A stretch of DNA of 64,000 nucleotides. Source: Stenotrophomonas sp. UBA7346 (GTDB lineage Bacteria > Pseudomonadota > Gammaproteobacteria > Xanthomonadales > Xanthomonadaceae). Below, in pieces: positions 15,628 through 24,977 of the stretch. Numbering within the stretch: the first letter of the stretch is position 1; every line of letters starts with the position of its first letter. The stretch is from assembly GCA_002471015.1 (NCBI GenBank), contig DKPB01000038.1, forward strand, positions 1 through 64,000, in the 5' to 3' direction. The notes under the pieces are model-generated. The model was not told the origin of the DNA. It searched no databases and worked only from the letters and a program-made list of their open reading frames with translations. The position numbers were made by a program, and so were the translations under genes.

Positions 15628-17220
15628 ATGTTGGATGCCAACCTGCAGACCCAGCTCAAAGCCTACCTGGAACGGGTGACCCGCCCGATCCACATCACCG
15701 CGCACGCCGATGATGGCGCCAAGTCGCAGGAGATGATGGAGCTGCTCAACACGCTGGTCACGCTGACGGACAAGATCACCCTTGACGTGCGCCGTGACGG
15801 CCAGGGCCGCGTGCCCTCGTTCGACCTGGACAGCCCAGGCCAGAACATCGGCCTGACCTTCGCCGGCTTGCCGATGGGCCACGAGTTCACCTCTTTCGTG
15901 CTGGCCCTGCTGCAGGTTGGCGGCCATCCGTCCAAGGAAGCGGCCGAGCTGCTGGAACAGATCCGCGACCTGAAGGGCGAGTACCGCTTTGAAACCTATT
16001 TCTCGCTGTCCTGCCAGAATTGCCCGGATGTGGTGCAGGCGCTGAACCTGGCGGCGGTGCTGAACCCCAACATCAAGCACGTGGCCATCGACGGCGCCCT
16101 GTTCCAGGACGAAGTGGAGCAGCGCCAGGTGATGTCGGTGCCCACCGTGTTCCTCAATGGCGAGATCTTCGACCAGGGCCGCATGAGCCTGGAGCAGATC
16201 GTGGCCAAGCTGGACACCGGCGCCGTTGCCCGCGAAGCCGAGAAGATCAAGGCCAAGGATGCATTCGACGTGCTGGTGGTGGGTGGTGGCCCGGCCGGTG
16301 CGGCGGCGGCGATCTATGCCGCACGCAAGGGCATCCGCACTGGCGTTGCTGCCGAGCGTTTCGGCGGCCAGGTGCTGGACACCATGGCGATCGAGAACTT
16401 CATCTCGGTGCAGCATACCGAAGGCCCGAAGCTGGCCGCCGCACTGGAAGCCCACGTACGTGAGTACGAGGTGGACATCATGAACCTGCAGCGCGCGACC
16501 AAGCTGGTGCCGGCCGGTGCCGATGGTCTGGTCGAAGTGCAGCTGGAGAACGGTGCTTCGCTGAAGTCCAAGACGGTGATCCTGTCCACCGGCGCCCGCT
16601 GGCGGCAGATGAACGTGCCGGGCGAGGACGAGTACCGCAACAAGGGCGTGGCCTACTGCCCGCACTGTGACGGTCCGCTGTTCAAGGGCAAGCGCGTGGC
16701 GGTGATCGGCGGCGGCAACTCCGGCGTGGAAGCGGCCATCGACCTGGCCGGCATCGTCAGCCACGTCACCGTGTTTGAGTTCGACAGCAAGCTGCGCGCC
16801 GACCAGGTGCTGCAGGCCAAGCTCAACAGCCTGCCCAACGTGAAGGTGGTGCTCAACGCACAGACCACCGAAGTGCTGGGCGACGGCCAGAAGGTCAACG
16901 GCCTGGTCTATACCGACCGCGTCGGTGGCGATTCGCACCGGGTCGAGCTGGAAGGCATCTTCGTGCAGATCGGCCTGCTGCCGAACACCGAGTGGCTGCG
17001 TGGCACGGTGGACCTGAGCGGTCGCGGCGAGATCATCATCGATGACCGCGGTCAGACCAATGTGCCGGGCGTGTTTGCGGCCGGCGACTGCACCACGGTG
17101 CCGTACAAGCAGATCATCATCGCGATGGGTGCCGGTTCGACTGCCGCGCTCAGTGCCTTCGATCATCTGATCCGTACGCCGGTGCTGCAACCTGCAGCGG
17201 TAGAGGCAGCAACCGCCTGA
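15628..17220 (+). CDS. ahpF: Alkyl hydroperoxide reductase subunit F (NADH:peroxiredoxin oxidoreductase)
   Basis: 530 residues, close to E. coli AhpF (521). It passes electrons from NADH via FAD to AhpC. Order of parts: tandem thioredoxin-fold N-terminal domain with redox CxxC in LSCQNCPDV (about residue 129); FAD motif VVGGGPAGAAAAIYAARKG near 215; NAD-domain CxxC in AYCPHCDGP (about 345) and AVIGGGNSGVEAAIDLAG; C-terminal FAD segment VFAAGDCTTVPYKQI. The ATG at 15628 is preceded by TTAGGAG and starts the family homology; an in-frame extension to 15361 overlaps ahpC and is rejected. Confidence 0.97.
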   Translation: MLDANLQTQLKAYLERVTRPIHITAHADDGAKSQEMMELLNTLVTLTDKITLDVRRDGQGRVPSFDLDSPGQNIGLTFAGLPMGHEFTSFVLALLQVGGHPSKEAAELLEQIRDLKGEYRFETYFSLSCQNCPDVVQALNLAAVLNPNIKHVAIDGALFQDEVEQRQVMSVPTVFLNGEIFDQGRMSLEQIVAKLDTGAVAREAEKIKAKDAFDVLVVGGGPAGAAAAIYAARKGIRTGVAAERFGGQVLDTMAIENFISVQHTEGPKLAAALEAHVREYEVDIMNLQRATKLVPAGADGLVEVQLENGASLKSKTVILSTGARWRQMNVPGEDEYRNKGVAYCPHCDGPLFKGKRVAVIGGGNSGVEAAIDLAGIVSHVTVFEFDSKLRADQVLQAKLNSLPNVKVVLNAQTTEVLGDGQKVNGLVYTDRVGGDSHRVELEGIFVQIGLLPNTEWLRGTVDLSGRGEIIIDDRGQTNVPGVFAAGDCTTVPYKQIIIAMGAGSTAALSAFDHLIRTPVLQPAAVEAATA

Positions 17221-17227
17221 TGCTCAA

Positions 17228-17371
17228 AGCCCCTCTCCTGCGGGAGAGGGGTTCGGGTGAGGGTAGAACCTTCTGCAATCCTGGAAAACATGGGCTTGGC
17301 CCAACCCTCATCCGCCCCTTCGGGGCATCCCCGCCTTCGCGGGGACAGGCTCTTCTCCCGCAGGAGAAGGA
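17228..17371. repeat. Paired-hairpin intergenic repeat (GGGAGAGGGG / TTCTCCCGC family)
   Basis: Starts with hairpin CCCCTCTCCTGCGGGAGAGG and ends with CTTCTCCCGCAGGAGAAGG; between are CCCTCATCCGCCCCTTCGGG and a GCGGGGACAGG hairpin. Related copies occur at 20067-20209 (opposite orientation), 34975-35096, and a half copy at 36186-36230. It fills the whole ahpF-oxyR gap, so its 3' end abuts the oxyR ribosome site. Confidence 0.75.
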
Positions 17372-17389
17372 AACATCCGGGAGCCCGAC

Positions 17390-18322
17390 ATGAACCTTCG
17401 TGACCTGAAGTACCTGGTGGCACTGGCCGAACACAAGCACTTTGGCCGTGCCGCCGCTGCCAGCTTCGTCAGCCAGCCCACCCTGTCCACCCAGATCAAG
17501 AAGCTGGAAGAGGAACTGGGTGTGCCGCTGGTGGAGCGTGCGCCGCGCAAGGTGATGCTGACCCCGGCCGGCCGCGAAGCTGCCGCCCGCGCGCGCAGCA
17601 TCGTGGCCGAGGTGGAACAGATGAAGGAAGCCGCACGCCGCGCCCGCGACCCGGAAGCGGGCACCGTGCGCCTGGGAATCTTCCCAACCTTGGGCCCCTA
17701 CCTGCTGCCACATGTGGTGCCTGCCATCCGCCAGCGTTTCCCGCAGCTGGAAATGCTGCTGGTCGAGGAAAAAAGCGATGTGCTGCTGGCCCAGCTGCGC
17801 AACGGCCAGCTCGATGCAGCCCTGCTGGCGTTGCCGGTGGCCGACGATCAGCTGCACACCGAGTTCCTGTTCGAGGAACCGTTCGTGCTGGCCGCACCCG
17901 AAGGCCATCCGCTCACCGCGCATGCGGCGCTGAGCCTGGATGACCTGTCCGACCAGCGCCTGTTGCTGCTGCAGGACGGCCACTGCCTGCGCGACCAGGC
18001 GTTGGATGTCTGCCATATGGCCGGCGCGCTGGAGAAATCCGAGTTCCAGGCCACCAGCCTGGAAACCCTGCGGCAGATGGTGGCAGCCAACGTCGGTGTC
18101 ACCCTGCTGCCGATGCTGGCGGTGAAGCCGCCGGTGGCCCGCTCGGAGAACGTCAAACTGATCCCCTTCCACGGCGACCCGCACCCCAACCGCCGTATCG
18201 GCATGGTCTGGCGCCGCAGCTCGGCGATGGGCGCGTTCCTGGAACAGTTCGCGCAGTTGTTCAAACAGCTGCCGGCAGGGTTGCTGGAGGCGCCGGCGCA
18301 ATCGCCGCGGGTCCAGACTTAA
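17390..18322 (+). CDS. oxyR: Hydrogen peroxide-inducible genes activator OxyR
   Basis: 310 residues of the LysR family with an N-terminal helix-turn-helix (MNLRDLKYLVALAEHKHFGR). The redox pair that defines OxyR is present at exactly the E. coli positions, Cys199 and Cys208 in GHCLRDQALDVC; peroxide oxidises them to a disulfide and turns the protein into an activator. Context with ahpC and ahpF and the upstream OxyR site supports the call. It likely activates ahpC and regulates itself. Confidence 0.96.
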   Translation: MNLRDLKYLVALAEHKHFGRAAAASFVSQPTLSTQIKKLEEELGVPLVERAPRKVMLTPAGREAAARARSIVAEVEQMKEAARRARDPEAGTVRLGIFPTLGPYLLPHVVPAIRQRFPQLEMLLVEEKSDVLLAQLRNGQLDAALLALPVADDQLHTEFLFEEPFVLAAPEGHPLTAHAALSLDDLSDQRLLLLQDGHCLRDQALDVCHMAGALEKSEFQATSLETLRQMVAANVGVTLLPMLAVKPPVARSENVKLIPFHGDPHPNRRIGMVWRRSSAMGAFLEQFAQLFKQLPAGLLEAPAQSPRVQT

Positions 18323-18330
18323 AGACCTAC

Positions 18331-18440
18331 CCCTCCCCGGCCCTCCCCTCCGCTGCGCGCAAGGGAGTGGGCAAGGCTTGGCTCCCTCCCTTGCGCCGCA
18401 GGCGGAGGGGAGGGTTGGGGAGGGTTGGGGAGGGGTGCTC
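18331..18440. repeat. Large inverted repeat of the CCCCTCCCC family downstream of oxyR
   Basis: ACCCCTCCCCGGCCCTCCCC near 18330 is inverted relative to GGGGAGGGTTGGGGAGGG near 18410-18435, with CAAGGGAG and CTCCCTTG pairing inside. GGTTGGGGAGG is duplicated in the right arm. Probably a transcription-end structure between oxyR and rnk; same family as the blocks in the 10.6-11.1 kb array. Confidence 0.65.
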
Positions 18441-18615
18441 TCCGCAGCACCCCAAAACCTGAATACCTCCCTCCCCCACATTGCATCCGGGGCGCAGCGG
18501 CCCCATGATCTTCCCAAGGGTCGCCTATGGCCCGTTTCACCAGCACAATAGAAGCCCGGGCGGCGCCGACAAAGCGTCGCCTTTTGCTTGTTTTTCATTC
18601 AGATAAGGAATTCCC

Positions 18616-19041
18616 ATGACCAGCCACAGCGGTCTGCCGCCATCCATCATTGTTTCCACCCGCGACATTGCCCGTCTGGAGGCCTTGCTGGACTCCCCGG
18701 CCCTGAGCCGGCACCCGGCCGCCGTTGCCCTTGCGCAGGAGCTTGAGCGCGCGCAGGTGCTGCCGCCGGAAGAAATCCCCGCTGGTATCGTCACCATGCA
18801 CTCCCGTGTGGACTGCGAAGACGAACTGCACAACGAAAAGCATTCCCTGACCCTGGTCTATCCGCACGAAGCGGATTTCGACAAGGGCCGCGTGTCCGTG
18901 CTGGCACCGGTCGGCAGCGCCCTGCTGGGCTTGTCGGTCGGCCAGACCATTGACTGGACCGCACCCGGTGGCCGCAAGCTGCGCCTGCGCGTCACCGCCG
19001 TCCACTACCAGCCCGAGGCGGCTGGTGATTTCCACCGCTGA
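18616..19041 (+). CDS. rnk: Nucleoside diphosphate kinase regulator Rnk
   Basis: 141 residues. Rnk is a GreA/GreB-like protein: a short N-terminal helical hairpin (RDIARLEALLDSPA ... VALAQELERAQVL) and a C-terminal FKBP-like domain (SRVDCEDELHNEKHSLTLVY; APVGSALLGLSVGQTIDW). It binds RNA polymerase near the secondary channel but lacks the acidic tip that would make it an anti-arrest factor. Follows the repeat after oxyR and precedes transaldolase by 36 bases, so those two may be co-transcribed. Confidence 0.9.
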   Translation: MTSHSGLPPSIIVSTRDIARLEALLDSPALSRHPAAVALAQELERAQVLPPEEIPAGIVTMHSRVDCEDELHNEKHSLTLVYPHEADFDKGRVSVLAPVGSALLGLSVGQTIDWTAPGGRKLRLRVTAVHYQPEAAGDFHR

Positions 19042-19077
19042 GCGCGTCCGGCGCCGCCCCTGCAACAGGAAACCATG

Positions 19078-20043
19078 ATGTCCCAGGCCCCCTCCAAGCT
19101 CGCCCAGCTACGTGAACTGTCCGTCGTCGTCGCCGACACCGGCGATTACGACGCCATCAAGCGGCTGCGCCCGGTCGACTGCACCACCAACCCGACCCTG
19201 GTGAAGAAAGCCCTCGACCTGCCGGTCTACGCCGGCCTGATCGAACGCGAGCTGCAGTGGGGCCGTGCCCAAAGTGGTGACAAGCAGACCATCGCCAATG
19301 CCGTGGTTGACCGCCTGACCGTGGGCGTGGGCACGATGCTGGCCGAGCTGGTGCCGGGCCGCGTCTCCACCGAGGTGGATGCCGACCAGGCGCACAACAC
19401 CGAGGCTACCGTAGCCAAGGCGCGCGAATTCATCGCCATGTACGAAGCGGCCGGCGTGCCGCGCAGCAAGGTGCTGATCAAGATCGCCGCGACCTGGGCC
19501 GGCGTCGAAGCCGCCCGCGTGCTGCAGGCCGAGGGCATCGACTGCAACCTGACCCTGATCTTCAACCCGACCCAGGCCTTGGCCTGCTCGGAAGCCGGTG
19601 CCTTCCTGATCTCGCCGTTCGTCGGCCGCATCCTGGACTGGTACGTGGCCAACGGCCAGACCCCGGCCAACATCGACGAAGACCCGGGCGTGCAGTTCGT
19701 GCGCGGCGTGTTTGCCGAATTCAAGCGCCGTGGTTCCAGCACGGTGGTGATGGGCGCCTCGTTCCGCTCGACCGCGCAGATCGAAGCGCTGGCCGGTTGC
19801 GACCGTTTGACGATTTCGCCGGACCTGCTGGAGAAGCTGGACGCGGACTTCGGCGAGCTGCCGCGCAAGCTGGTGGCGGGTGCTGCCGAAGCGGTGAACA
19901 TCGCTGCGATCGATGAAGCGAAGTTCGACGCGGACATGGCCGCCGATCCGATGGCCACCGAGAAGCTGGCAACCGGTATCGAAGCATTTGCCAAGGATCT
20001 GCAGACCTTGCGTCAGCGGATTGCGGATGAGTTGGGCGGCTGA
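19078..20043 (+). CDS. tal: Transaldolase
   Basis: 321 residues, class I transaldolase of the pentose phosphate pathway: transfers dihydroxyacetone from sedoheptulose 7-phosphate to glyceraldehyde 3-phosphate. Family signatures: VDCTTNPTLVKKAL near residue 28, catalytic Schiff-base lysine in KVLIKIAATWAG near 130, and GRVSTEVDA near 95. Of two adjacent ATGs (19075, 19078) the second is seven bases from the AGGA ribosome site and gives the usual MS start. Its place after the OxyR group fits a role in NADPH supply during oxidative stress, which is inference. Confidence 0.96.
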   Translation: MSQAPSKLAQLRELSVVVADTGDYDAIKRLRPVDCTTNPTLVKKALDLPVYAGLIERELQWGRAQSGDKQTIANAVVDRLTVGVGTMLAELVPGRVSTEVDADQAHNTEATVAKAREFIAMYEAAGVPRSKVLIKIAATWAGVEAARVLQAEGIDCNLTLIFNPTQALACSEAGAFLISPFVGRILDWYVANGQTPANIDEDPGVQFVRGVFAEFKRRGSSTVVMGASFRSTAQIEALAGCDRLTISPDLLEKLDADFGELPRKLVAGAAEAVNIAAIDEAKFDADMAADPMATEKLATGIEAFAKDLQTLRQRIADELGG

Positions 20044-20066
20044 TAGCCAAAGCTATGCCTGACCAC

Positions 20067-20209
20067 TCCCTTCTCCCTTCGGGAGAAGAGCCTGTCCCCG
20101 CGAAGGCGGGGATGCCCCGAAGGGGCGGATGAGGGTAGGTGCGAAGCCTAGCTGCAAGTGGCTTCGCCCCGCACCCTCACCCCAACCCCTCTCCCACTGG
20201 GAGAGGGGC
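20067..20209. repeat. Paired-hairpin intergenic repeat, inverted copy
   Basis: Begins with CTTCTCCCTTCGGGAGAAG, continues with CCTGTCCCCGCGAAGGCGGG and CGAAGGGGCGGATGAGGG, and ends with CCAACCCCTCTCCCACTGGG plus AGAGGGG. This is the 17228-17371 element in reverse orientation. It lies between convergent genes (transaldolase and the flavodoxin-like gene) and could end both transcripts. Confidence 0.75.
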
Positions 20210-20210
20210 T

Positions 20211-20720
20211 TTAAAAAATGCCAAGCTCCAGCCCTGCTGCCAACAGCGCACCCAACTCTCGGCCTCGCGCCAACTTCGACTCAGGCAGCGTCTTCTCGGC
20301 AACAATCGCCTCCGCCGTCTGTGCCTGCGTACACACCAGCACCGGCTCGGCCACCTCTTTCAAACGCAACCCCAAAGCCACCCTGCGCAACTGCGCGATC
20401 GTTGGTTGGCCATCCGAGCCCGCGCACACCAGCAGCGCATACGGCCTGCCCTCGCAGCGCCCCAACAGCGGGTAATAGCTGCGGTCAAAGAAATCCTTCA
20501 TCGCCCCGCTCATCGAGGCCAATGTCTCCGGCGTAGCAAACACCACCGCATCGGCGGCAAGCACATCGTCTGCACTCGCATTTGCAGCGCGCAAGGCAAT
20601 CACCTGCACCGCGTCACCGGTACTCTCGCGTGCACCCTGCAGCAACGCGTCCACCATCGCCGCAGTAGCGCCGGTGAAGCTGTGCCACACCACCAATAAA
20701 CAGCGCGGCGTGGCACGCAT
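20211..20720 (-). CDS. Flavodoxin-fold / NADPH-dependent FMN reductase-like protein
   Basis: 169 residues with a flavodoxin-like phosphate loop near the N terminus (HSFTGATAAMVDALLQGA) and a second FMN-contact-like segment VVFATPETLASMSGAMKDFF near residue 60, as in WrbA/FMN-reductase-like proteins. No NADPH partner is visible. Last gene of the GST-DUF2007-msrA-flavodoxin run, three bases after the msrA stop, so clearly co-transcribed with a reductase set. Confidence 0.8.
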   Translation of the reverse strand: MRATPRCLLVVWHSFTGATAAMVDALLQGARESTGDAVQVIALRAANASADDVLAADAVVFATPETLASMSGAMKDFFDRSYYPLLGRCEGRPYALLVCAGSDGQPTIAQLRRVALGLRLKEVAEPVLVCTQAQTAEAIVAEKTLPESKLARGRELGALLAAGLELGIF

Positions 20721-20723
20721 AGC

Positions 20724-21395
<672 letters not shown>

Positions 21396-21404
21396 GTCCG
21401 CTCC

Positions 21405-21671
21405 TCAGGCCGGGAGGAATCCCGGCGCTTCATCGTCATCCAAGATGGGGTCGGCGGGGCCATCGTCCAAGCCCAGCGCGGCCACGATGTCCTCGGCCTC
21501 GGGCGTGGCCGAATCCGGCACGCAGACCCGCAGCAGGCCGAACAAGGGCAGTTCGCCGCCGGCCCCCAACAGCGACTCACCAAACACGAAGGCCGGGATG
21601 CCCGCATCCTCCAGCGCGTGCTTGACCAGATGGGCGTCAAACAGGTTGTTGCTCTGGTAGATCAGTTGCAT
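21405..21671 (-). CDS. DUF2007 domain protein (putative signal-transducing protein)
   Basis: 88 residues with the small alpha/beta DUF2007 fold: MQLIYQSNNLFDAHLVKHAL and AGIPAFVFGE at the start, the usual cross of helix and strand, then VCVPDSATPEAEDIVAAL. The tail is acidic. Members are widespread and unnamed; some resemble PII-like or ACT-like regulatory folds, but no ligand is known. Nine bases upstream of msrA and 12 bases downstream of the GST gene. Confidence 0.8.
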   Translation of the reverse strand: MQLIYQSNNLFDAHLVKHALEDAGIPAFVFGESLLGAGGELPLFGLLRVCVPDSATPEAEDIVAALGLDDGPADPILDDDEAPGFLPA

Positions 21672-21683
21672 GGGGTTCTCCGC

Positions 21684-22352
21684 TCAAACCGGCTGGCGCA
21701 GGGCATCGGTGGCAGCAAGCTGCTCGGTTTCCACCGCCCCGGCCTGCCGCCATTCACGCAGCGCCGGCAAGGCCAGCAGGGCCTGCAGGTAGTCACCGGC
21801 AATGCCTTCCGCCGCCACACCATAGCCATCAAAGCGTACTGCCACCGGCGCGAACATCGCATCGACAATGCCGAATTCGCCAAACAGGAACGCCCCGCCC
21901 GCACCGTGTTGGCGGCGCAGCTCGCTCCACAGCGCGCGGATACGGTTGATGTCGGCTTGGGCGGCGGCGTCCCAGCGGTAGCCATCGGGCTGGCGGCGGC
22001 TATTCATCGGCAGTTGGGTGCGCAGCGCGGTGAAACCTGAATGCATTTCCGCAGCCGCCGCCCGCGCCAGCGCCCGCTGCGCCGGATCGGCTGGCCAGCC
22101 ACGCCCGCCCAGCCAGCGCTCGTTGGCATACTCGCAGATGGCCAGCGAATCCCAGAGCTGCAGCGCACCGTCGTGCAGCGCCGGCACCTTGCCGGTGGGC
22201 GAATACTGCTGCACCTGGCTGGCAAAGCCGGGGCTGCCCAGGGCCAGCCGCACCTCGTCGAAATCGACCCCGAAATGGCGCAGCAACAGCCAGGGCCGTA
22301 GCGACCAGGAGGAGTAATTCTTGTTGCCTATCACCAGAACCGGACGGTCCAT
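21684..22352 (-). CDS. Glutathione S-transferase family protein
   Basis: 222 residues: thioredoxin-like N-terminal domain (LVIGNKNYSSWSLRPWLLLR, with the Ser of SSWSLR as probable glutathione-activating residue; TGKVPALHDG carrying the cis-Pro; DSLAICEY as gamma-glutamyl site) and a helical C-terminal domain. The NYSSWSLRP signature is that of the YfcF/GstA-like xanthomonad group. The ATG at 22352 is used because upstream in-frame sequence is not family-like. First gene of the operon, divergent from glnS. Confidence 0.88.
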   Translation of the reverse strand: MDRPVLVIGNKNYSSWSLRPWLLLRHFGVDFDEVRLALGSPGFASQVQQYSPTGKVPALHDGALQLWDSLAICEYANERWLGGRGWPADPAQRALARAAAAEMHSGFTALRTQLPMNSRRQPDGYRWDAAAQADINRIRALWSELRRQHGAGGAFLFGEFGIVDAMFAPVAVRFDGYGVAAEGIAGDYLQALLALPALREWRQAGAVETEQLAATDALRQPV

Positions 22353-22420
22353 CAGCAGCAAACCCGGGGGACGGAAGGGTCCAGCATAGCCCCGTCCCGG
22401 CAACCTCTGCCCGGCTCAGC

Positions 22421-22438
22421 TAAACTTGCGGTTTACTT
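22421..22438 (+). promoter_or_regulatory. Candidate glnS -10 region
   Basis: TAAACT at 22421-22426 followed by TGCGGTTTACTTC lies about 30 bases before the glnS ATG. It parallels the TA-hexamer plus CGG/GGCCG string seen before several other genes in this window. No -35 match is seen. Confidence 0.35.
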
Positions 22439-22456
22439 CAATACGCTGCGTCCCCC

Positions 22457-24205
22457 ATGTCCGAGAACACGCCTGCTGTCGTCGCCACGCCGGAAAACGC
22501 CCCCGAAAAGCGCGATTTCATCCGTCAGATCGTCCGCGAGGACCTGGCCAGCGGCAAGCACACCGCCATCAAGACCCGCTTCCCGCCGGAGCCCAATGGC
22601 TACCTGCATATCGGCCACGCCAAGTCGATCTGCCTGAACTTCGGCATCGCCGGTGAGTTCAGCGGCGTCTGCAACCTGCGTTTCGACGACACCAACCCGG
22701 CCAAGGAAGACCCCGAGTACGTCAACGCCATCCAGGACGACGTGCGCTGGCTGGGCTTTGAGTGGAACGAGCTGCGCCACGCCTCGGACTACTTCGACGC
22801 GTATTACCTGGCCGCACAGAAGCTGATCCGCGACGGCAAGGCCTATGTCTGCGACCTGTCGGCCGAGGAAGTGCGCGCCTACCGCGGCTCCCTGACCGAG
22901 CCGGGCCGCCCCTCGCCGTACCGCGAGCGCAGCGTCGAGGAGAACCTGGACCTGTTCGCGCGCATGCGTGCCGGTGAGTTCGCCGATGGCGCCCGCACCC
23001 TGCGCGCCAAGATCGACATGGCCAGCGGCAACATCAACCTGCGCGACCCGGCGATCTACCGCATCAAGCACGTCGAGCACCAGAACACCGGCAATGCCTG
23101 GCCGATCTACCCGATGTACGACTTCGCACATGCGCTGGGCGACTCGCTGGAAGGCATCACCCACTCGCTGTGCACGCTGGAATTCGAAGACCACCGCCCG
23201 CTGTATGACTGGTGCGTGGACAACGTCGACTACGCCCACGACAACGCCTTGACCCAGCCGCTGGTCGACAAGGGCCTGCCCCGCGAAGCCGCCAAGCCGC
23301 GCCAGATCGAGTTCTCGCGCCTGAACATCAACTACACGGTGATGAGCAAGCGCAAGCTGATGGCGCTGGTCACCGAGAACCTGGTCGATGGCTGGGAAGA
23401 CCCGCGCATGCCGACCCTGCAGGGCCTGCGCCGTCGTGGTTACACCCCGGCGGCGATGCGCCTGTTCGCCGAGCGCGTTGGCATTTCCAAGCAGAACTCG
23501 CTGATCGATTTCAGCGTGCTGGAAGGCGCCCTGCGCGAAGATCTGGACAGCGCCGCCGCACGCCGCATGGCGGTCATCGATCCGCTCAAGCTGGTGCTGA
23601 CCAATCTGCCGGAAGGCCACGAAGAAGCGCTCAGCTTCAGCAACCACCCGAAGGACGAAAGCTTCGGCAGCCGCGAAGTACCGTTCTCGCGCGAGCTGTG
23701 GATCGAGCGCGAAGACTTCGCCGAAGTACCGCCCAAGGGCTGGAAGCGTCTGGTCCCGGGCGGCGAAGTGCGCCTGCGTGGCGCCGGCATCGCCCGCGTC
23801 GATGAAGTGATCAAGAACGACGCCGGCGAGATCGTCGAGCTGCGCGGCTGGCTGGACCCGGAATCGCGCCCGGGCATGGAAGGCGCCAACCGCAAGATCA
23901 AGGGCACCATCCATTGGGTCAGCGCCCAGCACGCGGTGGAAGCCGAAGTGCGCCTGTACGACCGCCTGTTCTCGGTGGCCAACCCGGACGATGAATCCGA
24001 CGGCAAGACCTACCGCGATTACCTGAACCCGGAATCACGCAAGGTCGTCACCGGCTACGTCGAACCGGCCGCAGCCCTGGCCGCACCGGAACAGAGCTAC
24101 CAGTTCGAGCGCACCGGCTACTTCGTCGCCGACCGCCGCGACCACACGCCGGCCAAGCCGGTGTTCAACCGCAGCGTGACCCTGCGCGATACCTGGTCGG
24201 CCTGA
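22457..24205 (+). CDS. glnS: Glutaminyl-tRNA synthetase
   Basis: 582 residues, class I synthetase charging tRNA-Gln. The HIGH signature is in FPPEPNGYLHIGHAKS (about residue 47) and the KMSKS counterpart is VMSKRKLM (about 297). The N-terminal catalytic Rossmann domain and the C-terminal double beta-barrel anticodon-binding domain (PFSRELWIEREDF; WVSAQHAVEAEVRLYDRLF) are complete. A little longer than E. coli GlnS (554). Preceded by divergent GST gene, followed by hairpins and a lipoprotein gene. Confidence 0.97.
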   Translation: MSENTPAVVATPENAPEKRDFIRQIVREDLASGKHTAIKTRFPPEPNGYLHIGHAKSICLNFGIAGEFSGVCNLRFDDTNPAKEDPEYVNAIQDDVRWLGFEWNELRHASDYFDAYYLAAQKLIRDGKAYVCDLSAEEVRAYRGSLTEPGRPSPYRERSVEENLDLFARMRAGEFADGARTLRAKIDMASGNINLRDPAIYRIKHVEHQNTGNAWPIYPMYDFAHALGDSLEGITHSLCTLEFEDHRPLYDWCVDNVDYAHDNALTQPLVDKGLPREAAKPRQIEFSRLNINYTVMSKRKLMALVTENLVDGWEDPRMPTLQGLRRRGYTPAAMRLFAERVGISKQNSLIDFSVLEGALREDLDSAAARRMAVIDPLKLVLTNLPEGHEEALSFSNHPKDESFGSREVPFSRELWIEREDFAEVPPKGWKRLVPGGEVRLRGAGIARVDEVIKNDAGEIVELRGWLDPESRPGMEGANRKIKGTIHWVSAQHAVEAEVRLYDRLFSVANPDDESDGKTYRDYLNPESRKVVTGYVEPAAALAAPEQSYQFERTGYFVADRRDHTPAKPVFNRSVTLRDTWSA

Positions 24206-24243
24206 TCGGGATGGGTGGGGTTGCCGGCTGACAGCCCGGTAAC

Positions 24244-24280
24244 CCCCTGCTCACAGGGGACGCGGCTACCATGGCCGCGT
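24244..24280 (+). terminator. Double hairpin after glnS
   Basis: CCCCTG-CTCA-CAGGGG at 24244-24259 directly followed by ACGCGGC-TACCATG-GCCGCGT at 24260-24280. Neither has a U-tract. It could attenuate glnS transcription or shield its 3' end. The second hairpin ends 20 bases before the lipoprotein start, so it could also affect that gene's leader. Confidence 0.45.
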
Positions 24281-24300
24281 GCCCAGAACAGGATTCGCCC

Positions 24301-24717
24301 ATGTTCCGTCTGTCACTGCTGCTCTGCTTGCTGCTTGCGATCACCGCCTGCAGCTCACCGGCCGCCACTGCGCCGGTCACCTCGCAAACGCCCGCGCCGG
24401 TCCCGGCCAGCGAGCAATCACCCCCTGCCACACCTGCTGCCACGCCCGTCGTGGTCGACAGCAGCTGCAAGGTCGACGCCGATTGCACCGTGAAGAACGT
24501 CGGCAACTGCTGCGGCTATTACCCGGCCTGCGTCAACGTCAACAGCCCCACCGATCCGGCCGGGGTGCAGGCCAGCTGCCAGGCCAAGGGCATGATGAGT
24601 GTCTGCGGTTTCCCTGAGATCCAAGGCTGCAGCTGCGTGCAGGGCAAATGCGCGGCAGCAGGCAGCAGCGATCCGCTGCGCCAGCCGATGACGGAGAACC
24701 CTGCGCCAGTGCGCTGA
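24301..24717 (+). CDS. Small Cys-rich lipoprotein
   Basis: 138 residues. The signal (MFRLSLLLCLLLAITAC) ends in lipobox ITAC, so the mature protein is lipid-anchored at Cys17. A Ser/Thr/Pro/Ala-rich linker of about 40 residues follows, then a compact Cys-rich domain with the pattern SSCKVDADCTVKNVGNCCGY ... CVNV ... SCQAKG ... CGFPEIQGCSCVQGKC. The even number of cysteines points to disulfides in the periplasm. This domain occurs in other proteobacterial and myxobacterial secreted proteins; function unknown to me. The ATG at 24301 is chosen because the signal peptide begins there. Confidence 0.8.
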   Translation: MFRLSLLLCLLLAITACSSPAATAPVTSQTPAPVPASEQSPPATPAATPVVVDSSCKVDADCTVKNVGNCCGYYPACVNVNSPTDPAGVQASCQAKGMMSVCGFPEIQGCSCVQGKCAAAGSSDPLRQPMTENPAPVR

Positions 24718-24792
24718 GCACGCTTGGCGTGGCCGCTGATCAGCACCCTGCTTCAGCTGGAAATGCAGGGCATTGCGCAGCAACCGCAGTCA

Positions 24793-24894
24793 CGTAGCCC
24801 GGGTAAGCGCAGCGCACCCGGGGCCGATTGCAGAGCGCCTGAAAGATCACTGGATCCTTTTCCCGGGTGCGCTGCGCTTACCCGGGCTACGGTA
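24793..24894. repeat. ~100-base inverted repeat, GTAGCCCGGGTAAGCGCAGC family
   Basis: Arms GTAGCCCGGGTAAGCGCAGC (then GCACCCGGG) and CCCGGGTGCGCTGCGCTTAC (then CCGGGCTAC) are near-perfect inverts about 45 bases apart. A second copy with the same arms and a different centre is at 57633-57732. Typical of miniature elements in Xanthomonadaceae. It lies downstream of both the lipoprotein gene and the leftward binding-protein gene. Confidence 0.8.
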
Positions 24895-24977
24895 GTGCGT
24901 GGTGGCAGGCGTTGCGAAGGCTTGCCCCTCACCTGTACGAGGCGAACGTGTCCGGGCGTTGGGCGTCAGCAAGCCGC

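Noticed and set aside
15427..17190. Long minus-strand frame opposite ahpF
   Set aside because: ahpF is certain from its CxxC and FAD motifs; the opposite frame is a by-product of codon bias.
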